A stretch of DNA of 64,000 nt from IMG/VR virus record IMGVR_UViG_3300046373_000092, positions 18,066 through 82,065 of that record, one strand, 5' to 3'. Of the stretch, positions 19,317 through 27,700 are shown one piece after another. The position numbers were made by a program, and so were the translations under genes. The notes under the pieces were generated by a model. It saw only the letters and a program-made list of their open reading frames with translations. It was not told the DNA's origin and ran no database searches. Position 1 is the stretch's first letter. Each line of letters opens with the position of its first letter. The DNA is from a virus.

Positions 19317-20645
19317 ATGGCATCATTTGACGACTTTTTAAAAATGTTTAAAGACTCCCAAGGAATAGATCAGCCTGCTGTAACCATTCCATACAGACCT
19401 GATGAATCTGCTGTTATGCCTCCTCTAGGATTGGCTATTGGCGGACAACAAGAAATAGTAGGTATGCCTAGTGGATCAACTCCAGATGAGTCTATGCCTG
19501 CAGAAATGCCAGCAGCTCCCCCACAAATTACTCCAGATGTAATCAATAAGCTCAAGGCAATGTCAGCTTCTCGCGCTCCCACAGCAGTTCCGCAAGCTAT
19601 GCCAATTCCCGCTAAGCCTCCAGTAGATTTAGAAGATAAGCAATACCTAGGTGCTCAGGACGAAGCTCGTAAAAATAGAAAGTATGCAGAGTTACTTGCA
19701 GCTTCTAACCAAATGGCTCAAGGTGTGGCATCTTTAGGTGCGGGTAAAAAAGTAGACGTTAACAATGCCGGCGCGGAAATGTTAATGAAGTCTGCCGATG
19801 CTCCAGTAAAGGATTTAACTGAGCAAAGAAAACAAGAGAAAGAATTCTTAGATTTAATGGATGACAAGAAAAAGAACGATCCAACATCTGAAGTTTCTCA
19901 ACTATACAGAAAAGCATTTAAAGATTTGGGAGTGCAGTTAGGTGACGGAGCTACGGCTTCTGAACTTGAAAAAGCATCTCCAGTAATCGCGCAAGCTATC
20001 AACACTCAGCTAAACAGAGAAGCTCAAAAACTCCGTTACGCAGAACTAGCGGACAACAAAGCCGAAAGAAATAACGATAAGAAGCGTGAACTTGACGATA
20101 AGTATATGTCAAAGTTTAACGACACTATCAACAAGTTTGAAAAAGAAAAAGTAGAAGGGGACAAGTACTTCGACACAGCATTAACTCTTGCTGACGACGC
20201 TACTAAGTCACCTACAGCCGCAGTAAACTTAGCCCGATCTTTGATTAAGTCAATTGAAGGTGCTGGAGCCAGAGTTTCTGATAAGGATATTGAAACTACT
20301 CTAAGAGCCGGAGGTGTTAGTGACAACGCCATCGCTCAACTACAGACAGCGGAAAGCGGAACTATCCCTCCATTTCAAGCTGAAGACGTAAAAAAACTAA
20401 TGAGAGCAATGAAGGCTATTTCAGATACTAAATTTAATGAAAGAAAAGAGCAGATGGTTTACCGCCAAGCTCAGTTGTTAAAAACTACTCCGGAAAGAAT
20501 TAAAGAAGCTACGTTTATGCCAGAAGCTAAGAAAGAGTCTACTGAATCAAACACAGTAAGAGTTATTTCTCCGGCAGGAAAAACGGGAACAATTCCAAGA
20601 TCAAACTTAGAAGCGGCTAAAAAACAAGGCTTCAAGGAAATATAA
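19317..20645 (+). CDS. Internal virion protein, coiled coil with C-terminal tail domain
   Basis: 442 aa. A Pro/Ala-rich N-terminus (1-120) is followed by a long charged coiled coil (about 150-390). The last 30 residues read VRVISPAGKTGTIPRSNL and KKQGFKEI, a short motif often found at the ends of phage internal proteins (V-SPxG-IP-N-GF). It overlaps the next gene by one base (TAATG). Confidence 0.55.
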   Translation: MASFDDFLKMFKDSQGIDQPAVTIPYRPDESAVMPPLGLAIGGQQEIVGMPSGSTPDESMPAEMPAAPPQITPDVINKLKAMSASRAPTAVPQAMPIPAKPPVDLEDKQYLGAQDEARKNRKYAELLAASNQMAQGVASLGAGKKVDVNNAGAEMLMKSADAPVKDLTEQRKQEKEFLDLMDDKKKNDPTSEVSQLYRKAFKDLGVQLGDGATASELEKASPVIAQAINTQLNREAQKLRYAELADNKAERNNDKKRELDDKYMSKFNDTINKFEKEKVEGDKYFDTALTLADDATKSPTAAVNLARSLIKSIEGAGARVSDKDIETTLRAGGVSDNAIAQLQTAESGTIPPFQAEDVKKLMRAMKAISDTKFNERKEQMVYRQAQLLKTTPERIKEATFMPEAKKESTESNTVRVISPAGKTGTIPRSNLEAAKKQGFKEI

Positions 20646-22426
20646 TGAAAGACTTTAAAGATTTAGGATTTCAGGAAGACGATCACTCAGATTTGGGATT
20701 CCAAGCTGATGATCACGCACAATCTTCTCCGGCGAGTGAAGCTCCAGGATATTTAGAATCTTTTGGCAGAGGTGCAGCTCAGGGAGCTAGCATGGGATTT
20801 GCAGACGAAGCAACTGCAGGAATTGAGTCACTACTTACTAATAAAAAATATGAAGATGCTTTAGCAGAGTCTAGAGCTAATTATAAGGCAGCAGAAGAGA
20901 CCAATCCTAAAATGTCACTAGCGGGTAACTTGACTGGTGGTGTGGCAGGTGGAGCAGCTCTATCAGCCGCAGCAGCCCCATTAGCAGGTGTTGCCGGAAT
21001 TAGCAAGGCAGCTCAAGCTATTAGCACTTTAGACAAGCTTAAAAAGGCTGCAGCACTAGGTGCAGGTATGGGAGCTATTACTTCTGCAGGAACTTCAGAA
21101 GAGCCTCTAATGACTCGTCCAGTAGAGTTGGCTAAAGACGTAGCAACGGGAGCCGCTCTAGGTGGAGTCGGTGGAGCAGTGTTTAGTAAGGCTGGGGATT
21201 TGGCTGGTAAAGCCGCTTCAAAGGCACGCGAAATAGGAGCTATCGATGATATGTTTAGGGCTTTTAACGTGGGCGAAAGAGGTTATAACTATTTTAAGCC
21301 TGGAGATATGGAAAAACTCGAAGGAGAAGCTACAGAAGCTGCAGCTAAAACTAGAGACACTGTTCAACAAAAACTAGCTAACTTTGCAAATGCAAAAAAG
21401 CAGATACTAAATACAGCAGAACAACAAGGAAAGACGATTGATATTCTTCCTATGTTTAACAAAGCTAAAGTTGAAATAGAAAACTTAACATTAGATGAAA
21501 TTGGTGCCGCCGACAAAAGGAAGTTACAAAGTGTTTTAAACGGTCTTCCTCAACAGTTGGATTACCAAAATATTTCTCCATCTCAAGCAGACAGAATTAA
21601 GCAGATGTTTTCAAACTACACGTCTTTTGGGGACGAGTCTTTAAAAACTAAAGAAGCTAAAAAGATCGCTATGGACATGGTTAAAGCCCTGGACGCACAA
21701 GTATTAAATTCAGTAGACGACGTAACTACTACTGCCGCCATCTCAGGAATGCAGCAAGAATTGGGTAACGAAGTAACAGATTACCTAGCTCGTGCTCAGG
21801 CTCCTGGACAATCTAGTATGAAGACTGTGAATAAAGGCTTGAGTGATCTAATGACTACTCAAGAAATACTAGGTCAAGACAGCGGTAATGCTGCTGATAG
21901 AATTAAACAAATTCAAAAGCTACGCACCATGCTCGGACGTACAGCTTCTGAGGGTGACGGCGGTATTACTGCCCGCGAAACAATAAAAGAAACTAAGAAA
22001 GTACTCCAGAATATTGCCCCGGAAATTGCTGAGCAAACAATCGGGAAAGCGGAAGATCTGGCAGACGATCTATATTTAAAGAAGCTTGCCAAAGGACAGA
22101 TTCAGTCTGGGGTTGGTAGCTTGTGGGGTATTGGTAACATTGCTTCAGTGGGTGGATCAAACATCGCAGGGAGCGTTTATGGAGCTTCTAAGGGACTTGC
22201 CACTCCAGACAGTACAGGCTTTAGAATGATGGCTAAATATGCTAGCAAAGGCGGAGACAACGCTCTAAGTTCAGCATTAGATAAGATTGCAAATACAGTA
22301 GATGATAGTAGACGTAAGGCTATGGTAAACACATTAATGCAAACTCCGTATTACAGAAAGAAAATTGAAGAAATACAAAACAAACTTGAAGGGATGATGG
22401 GCGACGACGATGGATCAAAGAATTAA
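20645..22426 (+). CDS. Internal virion protein with DLGFQxDDH repeats
   Basis: 593 aa. It opens with a tandem repeat (DLGFQEDDH then DLGFQADDH, residues 6-25). A glycine/alanine-rich region at about 95-185 (LTGGVAGGAALSAAAAPLAG, then LGGVGGAVF) looks membrane-active, and the rest is helical. Likely part of the ejected channel complex together with the two upstream products. Its end overlaps the holin-like gene by 17 bases. Confidence 0.55.
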   Translation: MKDFKDLGFQEDDHSDLGFQADDHAQSSPASEAPGYLESFGRGAAQGASMGFADEATAGIESLLTNKKYEDALAESRANYKAAEETNPKMSLAGNLTGGVAGGAALSAAAAPLAGVAGISKAAQAISTLDKLKKAAALGAGMGAITSAGTSEEPLMTRPVELAKDVATGAALGGVGGAVFSKAGDLAGKAASKAREIGAIDDMFRAFNVGERGYNYFKPGDMEKLEGEATEAAAKTRDTVQQKLANFANAKKQILNTAEQQGKTIDILPMFNKAKVEIENLTLDEIGAADKRKLQSVLNGLPQQLDYQNISPSQADRIKQMFSNYTSFGDESLKTKEAKKIAMDMVKALDAQVLNSVDDVTTTAAISGMQQELGNEVTDYLARAQAPGQSSMKTVNKGLSDLMTTQEILGQDSGNAADRIKQIQKLRTMLGRTASEGDGGITARETIKETKKVLQNIAPEIAEQTIGKAEDLADDLYLKKLAKGQIQSGVGSLWGIGNIASVGGSNIAGSVYGASKGLATPDSTGFRMMAKYASKGGDNALSSALDKIANTVDDSRRKAMVNTLMQTPYYRKKIEEIQNKLEGMMGDDDGSKN

Positions 22427-22712
22427 TCGACTTGAAGAGAAGTTAGACACTAAGTTAGATTCTATCGTGGAAAAGCTCCATGATATTAACATAACTTTAA
22501 TTAGAAACACTGACTCTCTGGAAGTGCACGAAATGCGCACAGACATCGCCGAAAAGAAGCTTTCTCTTTACGAAGATCGATTAGACCAGCTAGAAGCAAA
22601 AGATAAATTGATCACATCAATAGTTACAAAAATTATTCCCGGAGTGGCGGCATGTGTAATGTTCGTTTACAAAATGGGGTGGTTTGAAAAATTAATTAAA
22701 CTTTTTTCTTAA
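22410..22712 (+). CDS. Holin-like protein, coiled coil plus one membrane segment
   Basis: 100 aa. Residues 1-70 form a heptad coiled coil (INRLEEKLDTKLDSIVEKL onward); residues about 76-95 form a hydrophobic segment (IIPGVAACVMFVYKMGWF), then a short Lys tail. This architecture matches the XhlA/BhlA holin-accessory group. It is the last + strand late gene and its 3' end overlaps the convergent - strand gene by 17 bases. No endolysin gene was recognised beside it. Confidence 0.55.
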   Translation: MDQRINRLEEKLDTKLDSIVEKLHDINITLIRNTDSLEVHEMRTDIAEKKLSLYEDRLDQLEAKDKLITSIVTKIIPGVAACVMFVYKMGWFEKLIKLFS

Positions 22713-23130
22713 CGTCATCCAGCACGGCAATCATAAGAGTTTCGAAGTCATTTAACTCAGCATAAGTTGATTCATCTACTGCTTCAATTAAATCAGTTGG
22801 ATATAACATCTCACCCTTAGCCTTAGCCACCGACAAGTAGTCCATGTTATTATGATTGTTTCTGTCATAACACTCCTTACGTGTTGCAGCATCTGTGGGA
22901 TGAATACAGCTCTTCAGGTACTTACCATCTCCTCTAACGCTGCCTTCTTCCTTTTTGAAGTCCCCAGAATAATATTCTCCGCTAAATCTATTCAGCCAGT
23001 CCATTTCGTCCGGCGTCAATTTATCAAGGTAATCGTAATCAATTTTATCGAATTTAGTTCGAGAATTAACTCTTGGATTTAAAGCTGGGTATTTTGTTGA
23101 AGCGCGTTTCTTTTTTTTGTCGGAAGACAT
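22696..23130 (-). CDS. Hypothetical protein, last gene of the leftward region
   Basis: 144 aa with a Lys-rich N-terminus and a conserved-looking core: KLTPDEMDWLNRFSGEYYSGDF (about 35-57), RKECYDRNNHNNMDYL (about 85-100) and an acidic helix to the end. I recall similar small proteins near phage packaging genes but cannot assign a function. A strong sigma70-like promoter ends 84 bases upstream. Confidence 0.5.
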   Translation of the reverse strand: MSSDKKKKRASTKYPALNPRVNSRTKFDKIDYDYLDKLTPDEMDWLNRFSGEYYSGDFKKEEGSVRGDGKYLKSCIHPTDAATRKECYDRNNHNNMDYLSVAKAKGEMLYPTDLIEAVDESTYAELNDFETLMIAVLDDVKKKV

Positions 23131-23395
23131 AGGCTAGGTTTCTCTCTCTGAAGAAGGACGGATTGTTGCAATTAAAAACAACAACAGTTCTTCTGTGATT
23201 GGTAGTACCTACAATTATAGCACAAAACGTGCCAAAGTCAAGCAAATTATCTGACTGTTCGCAATATATTTCATAAAGGCAACGTAAATCAATACTTACC
23301 TCTTGTTTTTTAGTTAGGTCGATTCCATGATAGGCGATGAACTCGTCTAAAGACTGGAATACTGTTTTGGCTAAATCAACTAAAGAGTGTGTCAA
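23066..23395 (-). CDS. Hypothetical protein, TTG start
   Basis: 109 aa if translation starts at the TTG at 23395, behind CGGGAGG; a longer ATG start at 23476 would overlap the upstream gene by 100 bases. The core SLVDLAKTVFQSLDEFIAYH and CLYEIYCEQSDNLLDFGTF looks like a real folded protein. The C-terminal part is basic, overlaps the next start and contains that gene's promoter, so the true end may have changed by recent mutation. Confidence 0.4.
   Translation of the reverse strand: MTHSLVDLAKTVFQSLDEFIAYHGIDLTKKQEVSIDLRCLYEIYCEQSDNLLDFGTFCAIIVGTTNHRRTVVVFNCNNPSFFRERNLAYVFRQKKETRFNKIPSFKSKS
23214..23241 (-). promoter_or_regulatory. Sigma70-like promoter, TTGACT-16-TATAAT
   Basis: On the - strand TTGACT (23241-23236) is followed after 16 bases by TATAAT (23219-23214), and the base triplet before the -10 box gives TGC-TATAAT, an extended -10. 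It lies upstream of the gene at 22696-23130. Confidence 0.6.
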
Positions 23396-23573
23396 TAATA
23401 CCTCCCGGAGAAACTTCGACGAAATACACGTTTCTCGTTCCATTTTCAGCCCTGGACCACTCCACAAATTCCTCATTGTACCGCACCGAATAGTATATAA
23501 TACTATATTTTCTATTTACACAGATGTATACTTTTGGAATTGGTTTTTCAAATAATCTAGTGAAGAAGCTCAT
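23376..23573 (-). CDS. Divergent SxI-ELL family small protein
   Basis: 65 aa from the ATG at 23573, which overlaps the upstream member. N-terminus MSFFTRLFEKPIPKVYICVN; C-terminus VYFVEVSPGGIIDTLFS. The hydrophobic strand and the IIxxL helix fit the family, but the Ser before the helix is replaced by Gly, so I place it as a divergent member. Function unknown. Confidence 0.5.
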   Translation of the reverse strand: MSFFTRLFEKPIPKVYICVNRKYSIIYYSVRYNEEFVEWSRAENGTRNVYFVEVSPGGIIDTLFS

Positions 23574-23748
23574 ATAGAAGTCCTCCAAATGCAAACAATT
23601 CTGCGCGAACAAGGTACATGCCGTCCCGCCTAAAATCTTCAGCGTTCCTTTCATTATGGGTGGAGTAGTTCTGCCAGCAATCAGAATACTTATTTTTATG
23701 TGCGTATAGAAAGTGGGAGCGGGACATAAAAATCTTATAACATTTCAT
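23557..23748 (-). CDS. SxI-ELL family small protein (divergent helix)
   Basis: 63 aa from the ATG at 23748, in a 4-base ATGA overlap with the upstream member. C-terminus MYLVRAELFAFGGLLYELLH: strand plus helix ending ELL, with Gly in place of the usual Ser. Function unknown. Confidence 0.6.
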   Translation of the reverse strand: MKCYKIFMSRSHFLYAHKNKYSDCWQNYSTHNERNAEDFRRDGMYLVRAELFAFGGLLYELLH

Positions 23749-23927
23749 TTGCAAAGTTCCCTAATAAGTTCCGATTTTAGAGTAGCTTCTTTTATAACGA
23801 GCCAAGATCCTCTATCTACTATTTTTCTATGTGAATAGTTTAACACCAACATGTTATTCCAATTTCTTAAACTGTCCATTAAATTGTTTTTAGTAATTAG
23901 TCTATATCTTAATTTATCCTTCGACAT
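23745..23927 (-). CDS. SxI-ELL family small protein
   Basis: 60 aa from the internal ATG at 23927 (MSKDKLRYRLITKNNL), chosen because it gives the usual family length and follows the upstream gene closely. C-terminus SWLVIKEATLKSELIRELCK carries the full signature. Its stop overlaps the next start (ATGA). Confidence 0.7.
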   Translation of the reverse strand: MSKDKLRYRLITKNNLMDSLRNWNNMLVLNYSHRKIVDRGSWLVIKEATLKSELIRELCK

Positions 23928-24166
23928 TTTAGATCCAGGTAAAGTTTGAAAGCCTCTAAGGGGCAATCAGTGCTATATACCAAATCTCCATTCTGCCAGA
24001 TTTCAGCTTCTTCCGACTCTGAGCAATAGGAAAATACATAGCGCTTATCCTGAGAATAGAACTCGATGGCTCCAATGTCAAGCTTTTTCACTGAACGAGG
24101 GGAAAATGATGCTATTAGTTTTTCTCCCGGAGTTCGGAAGAATCGGTAGTAAAGTTTTTTAAACAT
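23909..24166 (-). CDS. Hypothetical small protein
   Basis: 85 aa with a basic N-terminus (MFKKLYYRFFRTPGEKL) and a beta-rich middle (RYVFSYCSESEEAEIWQNGD). It lacks the family signature seen in its neighbours. The 3' end overlaps the next gene by 19 bases. Unrecognised. Confidence 0.5.
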   Translation of the reverse strand: MFKKLYYRFFRTPGEKLIASFSPRSVKKLDIGAIEFYSQDKRYVFSYCSESEEAEIWQNGDLVYSTDCPLEAFKLYLDLKCRRIN

Positions 24167-24189
24167 AGCAAATCCTTTGCAGTGTTAAT

Positions 24190-24444
24190 TTAGTAGCGTG
24201 ACTTTATTTCTTTTTTAAGTTGCCCTAATTTTAAGTCTAATTCTTTTAGCGAAAATTCTTTGTCAGCTTCGAAAGAATAGTAGTCCAGAATTGCGTCTTC
24301 CGCATCATACCCAATACTGCGGCAAGTCATCGAAGATATTTCTGAGATTCTTTTATTTAGAAAAGTAATACTATTTATTAAGTGCATATTGGACATTTCA
24401 GATATATTTAAAACTTCTCCACTTTTAGTTTTCCAAGTACTCAT
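24190..24444 (-). CDS. Conserved small phage protein, WxTxxG...HLxNxIxFL type
   Basis: 84 aa. The pattern W-K-T-K-S-G-E-V-L-N-I-S-E-M, then HLINSITFL and a C-terminal LKELDLKLGQLKKEIKSRY helix resembles a type of small phage protein I have met in other phages, without a known function. ATGA overlap with the upstream membrane protein. Confidence 0.5.
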   Translation of the reverse strand: MSTWKTKSGEVLNISEMSNMHLINSITFLNKRISEISSMTCRSIGYDAEDAILDYYSFEADKEFSLKELDLKLGQLKKEIKSRY

Positions 24445-24671
24445 CTTCTCTTTCCTTTTAGTATAACTTTAGATCCAGATTTTTTTAATAGAGGCTTGAA
24501 ATTCAATATTAAGTAGATTATAAACGAAAGCAACAAGGCTCCCCAAGACATGGCAGAAATAACCAGTATAGAAGCTAAAGATGCTCCGTCGATGTCGTTG
24601 CCCAAAACCCTACTCACGTAAAATGTAAGTATGATAAAAGTAAGTATGAACCCAGATAAGTAAATAATCAT
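24441..24671 (-). CDS. Small membrane protein, two transmembrane segments
   Basis: 76 aa. Hydrophobic segments at about 3-23 (IYLSGFILTFIILTFYVSRV) and 35-62, then a basic tail (LLKKSGSKVILKGKRR), predicting an inner-membrane hairpin with both ends on the same side. Overlaps both neighbours by 4 bases. Confidence 0.55.
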   Translation of the reverse strand: MIIYLSGFILTFIILTFYVSRVLGNDIDGASLASILVISAMSWGALLLSFIIYLILNFKPLLKKSGSKVILKGKRR

Positions 24672-24919
24672 TCTTCCTCTTCCTCAAATTCCTCGTCAAT
24701 AATTCCAGAAATGACCGCAGGACTAATACCATTAGTCGGACAGTCTACGGAGCAGCTCCACTCCAGTCTCCCGGTAGGGGCTCCCAAGCTAATGCCCTTT
24801 ATAAAGTATTCTTTGCAATTGTTAGAATGTACAGGTTTAAAAACTTCAAATTTACTTACACTAGTCTGATCAAAAGCATATTCTAAAAAATCAATGTAAA
24901 GCTTTGTTTTTAGATTCAT
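24668..24919 (-). CDS. Hypothetical small protein with acidic tail
   Basis: 83 aa, ending in EEFEEEEE. It has three Cys (residues about 34, 56 and 60) and the phrase GAPTGRLEWSCSVDCP; a GAPTGR phrase also occurs in the family member at 25712-25921. Start overlaps the upstream stop (TAATG). Unrecognised. Confidence 0.5.
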   Translation of the reverse strand: MNLKTKLYIDFLEYAFDQTSVSKFEVFKPVHSNNCKEYFIKGISLGAPTGRLEWSCSVDCPTNGISPAVISGIIDEEFEEEEE

Positions 24920-25089
24920 TAAAGGTATCCTATTAGTTCGTAGTGATTTTTAACTAACTTTTCTACAGTAACTTTATCATCAAGTATCCACTCGTCTGGA
25001 GCGCACCATCTATCTTGAGATTCTATGCCGTTTTCAGTAATTCTAAATATTAGTAAATAATCTGTTACTTCGCTGTAATAAATAGCCAT
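24919..25089 (-). CDS. Hypothetical small protein
   Basis: 56 aa, found by hand translation; start and stop each share one base with a neighbour (TAATG). N-terminus MAIYYSEVTDYLLIF; body with DRWCAPDEWILDD; C-terminus VEKLVKNHYELIGYL. Reminiscent of the SxI-ELL group in size and MAI start but without the helix motif. Confidence 0.5.
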   Translation of the reverse strand: MAIYYSEVTDYLLIFRITENGIESQDRWCAPDEWILDDKVTVEKLVKNHYELIGYL

Positions 25090-25295
25090 TATTTTTTAGC
25101 CTTGATAAGTACGATTTTAGAAAGTGCTGATATATAATACAATGCAAATACAACCGTTACCCAAGAAAATATCCCTATAAGTATACAAAAAATTAAATTT
25201 TTAATAGTTAGATCTTCTTTATCTTCAACTACAGAGCAAAAAATTGCACTAATTATTGCTAATACAAATCCTATTAAGTAAATAGTTAGTCCCAT
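25089..25295 (-). CDS. Small membrane protein
   Basis: 68 aa with two hydrophobic segments (about 2-20 and 30-58) separated by an acidic turn (EDKEDLTIKN) and a Lys-rich end. Part of a tightly packed set of small membrane and unknown proteins. Confidence 0.5.
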   Translation of the reverse strand: MGLTIYLIGFVLAIISAIFCSVVEDKEDLTIKNLIFCILIGIFSWVTVVFALYYISALSKIVLIKAKK

Positions 25296-25715
25296 CTAAA
25301 ACTCCAGTCCTAAGGTTAAGCCGATCTTCTTATCTGTCGTCGCCATTGCCCCGACCACAACATTACTGAAAACTCTCTTAGAAACTATAACACCGTAGTC
25401 ACGCTGTGTCAAGTCATTAATTGGAACGTAAGCTAAAGCCTGTAGCGTCAATCCGACTCTGTTCTCCACCACTTTAGAAGACTCTTGTTTAGCCTCTACC
25501 ACAGTGCGCGTGTCTTCTCTTTCGTGCTCAGTCTCAGTAATGGTGCCATCTGGTTTAGTGATCTTCTCTCTATAGACGACCTTAGTCTTAGCCTCTTCCT
25601 TTACATACTCTTTTTTGACTACTTCAACAGTCTTAGTTGGCTTTGTGAAATATCCAGCTCCAAAAGCTAAGCCTAGGGCTAATACAGAAAAGATAATTTT
25701 ATTAGTTGTTGTCAT
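25296..25715 (-). CDS. Membrane-anchored coiled-coil protein
   Basis: 139 aa. Residues 5-22 form a hydrophobic anchor (KIIFSVLALGLAFGAGYF), followed by a Lys/Glu-rich coiled segment (about 28-85) and a beta-rich tail (GVIVSKRVFSNVVVGAMA) ending LGLEF. An aromatic terminal residue after beta strands suggests a periplasmic or outer-membrane-facing domain. A spanin-like or envelope role is possible but not demonstrated. Confidence 0.5.
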   Translation of the reverse strand: MTTTNKIIFSVLALGLAFGAGYFTKPTKTVEVVKKEYVKEEAKTKVVYREKITKPDGTITETEHEREDTRTVVEAKQESSKVVENRVGLTLQALAYVPINDLTQRDYGVIVSKRVFSNVVVGAMATTDKKIGLTLGLEF

Positions 25716-25921
25716 GAGAATAATTCCTTAATTAAATTGGAGTGTAGAACTTTGATATTCGCTACAAATATTCCATCGGAGGTAGAGTAATTATCGCTGT
25801 AATTTTTAGATTCGCTGTACGCCCTACCCGTGGGTGCTCCCACGTCTCTGCCCGTGTGATAGACTTGGAAATGCTCTAAGTAGAACCAGTTGAATTGTTT
25901 TTTATTCTTATTACTAATCAT
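25712..25921 (-). CDS. SxI-ELL family small protein
   Basis: 69 aa, MISNKNKKQFNWFYLEHF start (the MxISNK subgroup) and C-terminus GIFVANIKVLHSNLIKELFS. Stop overlaps the next gene (ATGA). It sits alone, away from the larger runs. Confidence 0.7.
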   Translation of the reverse strand: MISNKNKKQFNWFYLEHFQVYHTGRDVGAPTGRAYSESKNYSDNYSTSDGIFVANIKVLHSNLIKELFS

Positions 25922-25936
25922 AAGATTCCAAAGAGA

Positions 25937-25956
25937 AAAGGAGCCTTTCGGCTCCT
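25937..25956 (-). terminator. Rho-independent terminator
   Basis: Hairpin GGAGCC-GAAA-GGCTCC followed on the - strand by TTTTCTCTTT, directly after the stop of the ClpP-like gene. Confidence 0.8.
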
Positions 25957-25963
25957 AGAAGGT

Positions 25964-26896
25964 TTAGTATTTGGGAGTAGAGATTGTCTTAGGACCCCTG
26001 AATTCTCTGTTAACGTAGAACATTAATGTTTTGTAAGCATTGTTTTTCTGAGCAGCAGAAATGATATCGCCAGTTATAGACTTGCCACTAAGGGAATTAC
26101 TGCCGTCTGATTTTTGAGCAGGAAGATCGTAACCTACGCTAGTTAAAATATAAACATCACCAGTAACTACGTTGACGAATCTAATTTGGTATCTCAATAC
26201 TGAGGTACTTAGTGGACAACTTGACATATCATACTTTATCTCTAAAGAAATAGGTCCTTCTAAATAATATCTAGATTGTGTAGACTTGATAGAACTTGAT
26301 AGGTTTGAAGCACAAGACAAGTCCACCACTTTATCAGCGTATCCGCCCGAGACAGCATAATCCCCAGTAGTCCATAGCTCATTATCATACTGTTTTCTGT
26401 AGCTCTCCAGAGTTTGTTTGCCGTTAGTTCTAGCTACGACTCCAGAATCCATAGTAGTGATGATTTGTTTTAGATAAGCAATTCTATTATCAATAGACAT
26501 GCCCTCTCCAAATTCTCCGCCCTCCATTCCAGAAACTGGGTGAGACATTAGAACTCCAGTATTAGTGATAAGTCTTTCTCCTGGATTAGCCTGAGCAATT
26601 TGAAATCCCATTGAGGCTGAAAAAATGTTTACAGTCTTAACTGGTTTTTTGTATCCCTTTAGGTACTGAATAAGATCTAATCCGTCGAATACACTTCCGC
26701 CGGGAGTGTTTAAAACAAGATAAATAACAGGCTCTTGATTTGATTCTAGTTTAGCCAGACTTAAGATAGTCTCCGTCACAGAGTTAGCAGAAACTGCATC
26801 GTTTAAAGTAACAGTGTTGTTTAAATTTAGGTCAATGACCTCAGCACTTAAAGCTGTTACACTAAACAGCAATAGCATTCCCAGGATAAATTTCAT
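25964..26896 (-). CDS. Secreted ClpP/SppA-like serine protease
   Basis: 310 aa. Residues 1-18 (MKFILGMLLLFSVTALSA) form a signal peptide. The crotonase-fold protease core follows: LNTPGGSVFDGLDLI at about 63-77, IFSASMG with the likely nucleophile Ser95, and MSHP with the likely His119. An extra C-terminal domain of about 110 residues with a beta pattern has no recognised match. Export suggests action in the host periplasm, for example in lysis, entry exclusion or envelope remodelling; that is inference. One-base overlap with the upstream gene; terminator after the stop. Confidence 0.7.
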   Translation of the reverse strand: MKFILGMLLLFSVTALSAEVIDLNLNNTVTLNDAVSANSVTETILSLAKLESNQEPVIYLVLNTPGGSVFDGLDLIQYLKGYKKPVKTVNIFSASMGFQIAQANPGERLITNTGVLMSHPVSGMEGGEFGEGMSIDNRIAYLKQIITTMDSGVVARTNGKQTLESYRKQYDNELWTTGDYAVSGGYADKVVDLSCASNLSSSIKSTQSRYYLEGPISLEIKYDMSSCPLSTSVLRYQIRFVNVVTGDVYILTSVGYDLPAQKSDGSNSLSGKSITGDIISAAQKNNAYKTLMFYVNREFRGPKTISTPKY

Positions 26897-27162
26897 TAAG
26901 ACTCCTTGTCTATTTTCTTAGCTCGTCGTGAGCCAACTTGCAGGTTTTTTGTGCGAAAAGCAAAGCGCCTTCCAAAATAAAGGAAACAGCTCGAATAAAA
27001 TACATCAGTAAGCATAGAGGAAGTTTTAACTTCTCTATCCAAGTAGAGCGCTCTGCCGTTTAAGAAGAGGATAAAGTAGAATGACACCATTACTAAAAAC
27101 TTAGAGGTGCTGAATTTATCAGTAGCTTCGTCGTGAGATAAGTATACTAGTAATCTTCTCAT
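26896..27162 (-). CDS. Small membrane protein
   Basis: 88 aa from the ATG at 27162, which forms an ATGA overlap with the upstream stop and is preferred to a longer start. Hydrophobic segments lie at about 20-36 and 50-65; the C-terminus is strongly basic (RRAKKIDKES). It precedes the secreted protease in the operon. Confidence 0.5.
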   Translation of the reverse strand: MRRLLVYLSHDEATDKFSTSKFLVMVSFYFILFLNGRALYLDREVKTSSMLTDVFYSSCFLYFGRRFAFRTKNLQVGSRRAKKIDKES

Positions 27163-27308
27163 ACGTGTGCCGCCATATAAAGCCCGATGCCGATAAACAT
27201 CCAAATGCATCCGTAAGTAGAGTTAAGAGACTCATCTTTATTTTTATTCCATTGGTCCAAAAATGCTACGTGTGCAATGTATAGTGCCATAAAAATTATA
27301 ATGCTCAT
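27159..27308 (-). CDS. Small two-segment membrane protein
   Basis: 49 aa by hand translation: MSIIIFMALYIAHVAFL forms one hydrophobic segment and CIWMFIGIGLYMAAHV a second, joined by a polar loop (DQWNKNKDESLNS). ATGA overlaps with both neighbours support translation. A holin-like role is possible. Confidence 0.5.
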   Translation of the reverse strand: MSIIIFMALYIAHVAFLDQWNKNKDESLNSTYGCIWMFIGIGLYMAAHV

Positions 27309-27700
27309 TTCTTTTTCCCTTTTTTAACCTTCTTTAGTATACTCTTTTTGTTGGGTCGCGTCAAGACCTTTTTTCGACTTCTTGCTAATTCTCTTTCTTC
27401 TCGCGTCTTTGCGTCGTGATGCGTTTTGCAGATTACTTGGAGCCCAAACACGTCACAAAACAATCTGAGGATAAAGCTGTCGAATCCCTGCCACCCCACG
27501 TTAGGATCTACCGCTGGCTCTATATGATCTACTTGCACGTCCTTGGCACGATGTAACACGTCAGGACCGCAAATGGCACAATGATACAGTCCGCGCTCTA
27601 CACGAGCAGCTCGCAATGCGTCACCTCGTGCGGGAGAACGCAGCCAAGCGCGGCGGAGAGTTGAGACGCAGTAGGATTTTAGTTTAGAATCGATAGCCAT
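27305..27700 (-). CDS. HNH endonuclease
   Basis: 131 aa. The HNH core is visible: C-x2-C (HCAICG, about 41-46), VDHIEP (about 57-62), and CKTHHDAKT (about 92-100), the usual zinc-bound beta-beta-alpha metal finger, with a Lys-rich tail. The N-terminal RRAWLRSPARGDALRAARVERG is common in phage HNH proteins. It probably cuts DNA during packaging or recombination. Confidence 0.75.
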   Translation of the reverse strand: MAIDSKLKSYCVSTLRRAWLRSPARGDALRAARVERGLYHCAICGPDVLHRAKDVQVDHIEPAVDPNVGWQGFDSFILRLFCDVFGLQVICKTHHDAKTREERELARSRKKVLTRPNKKSILKKVKKGKKK

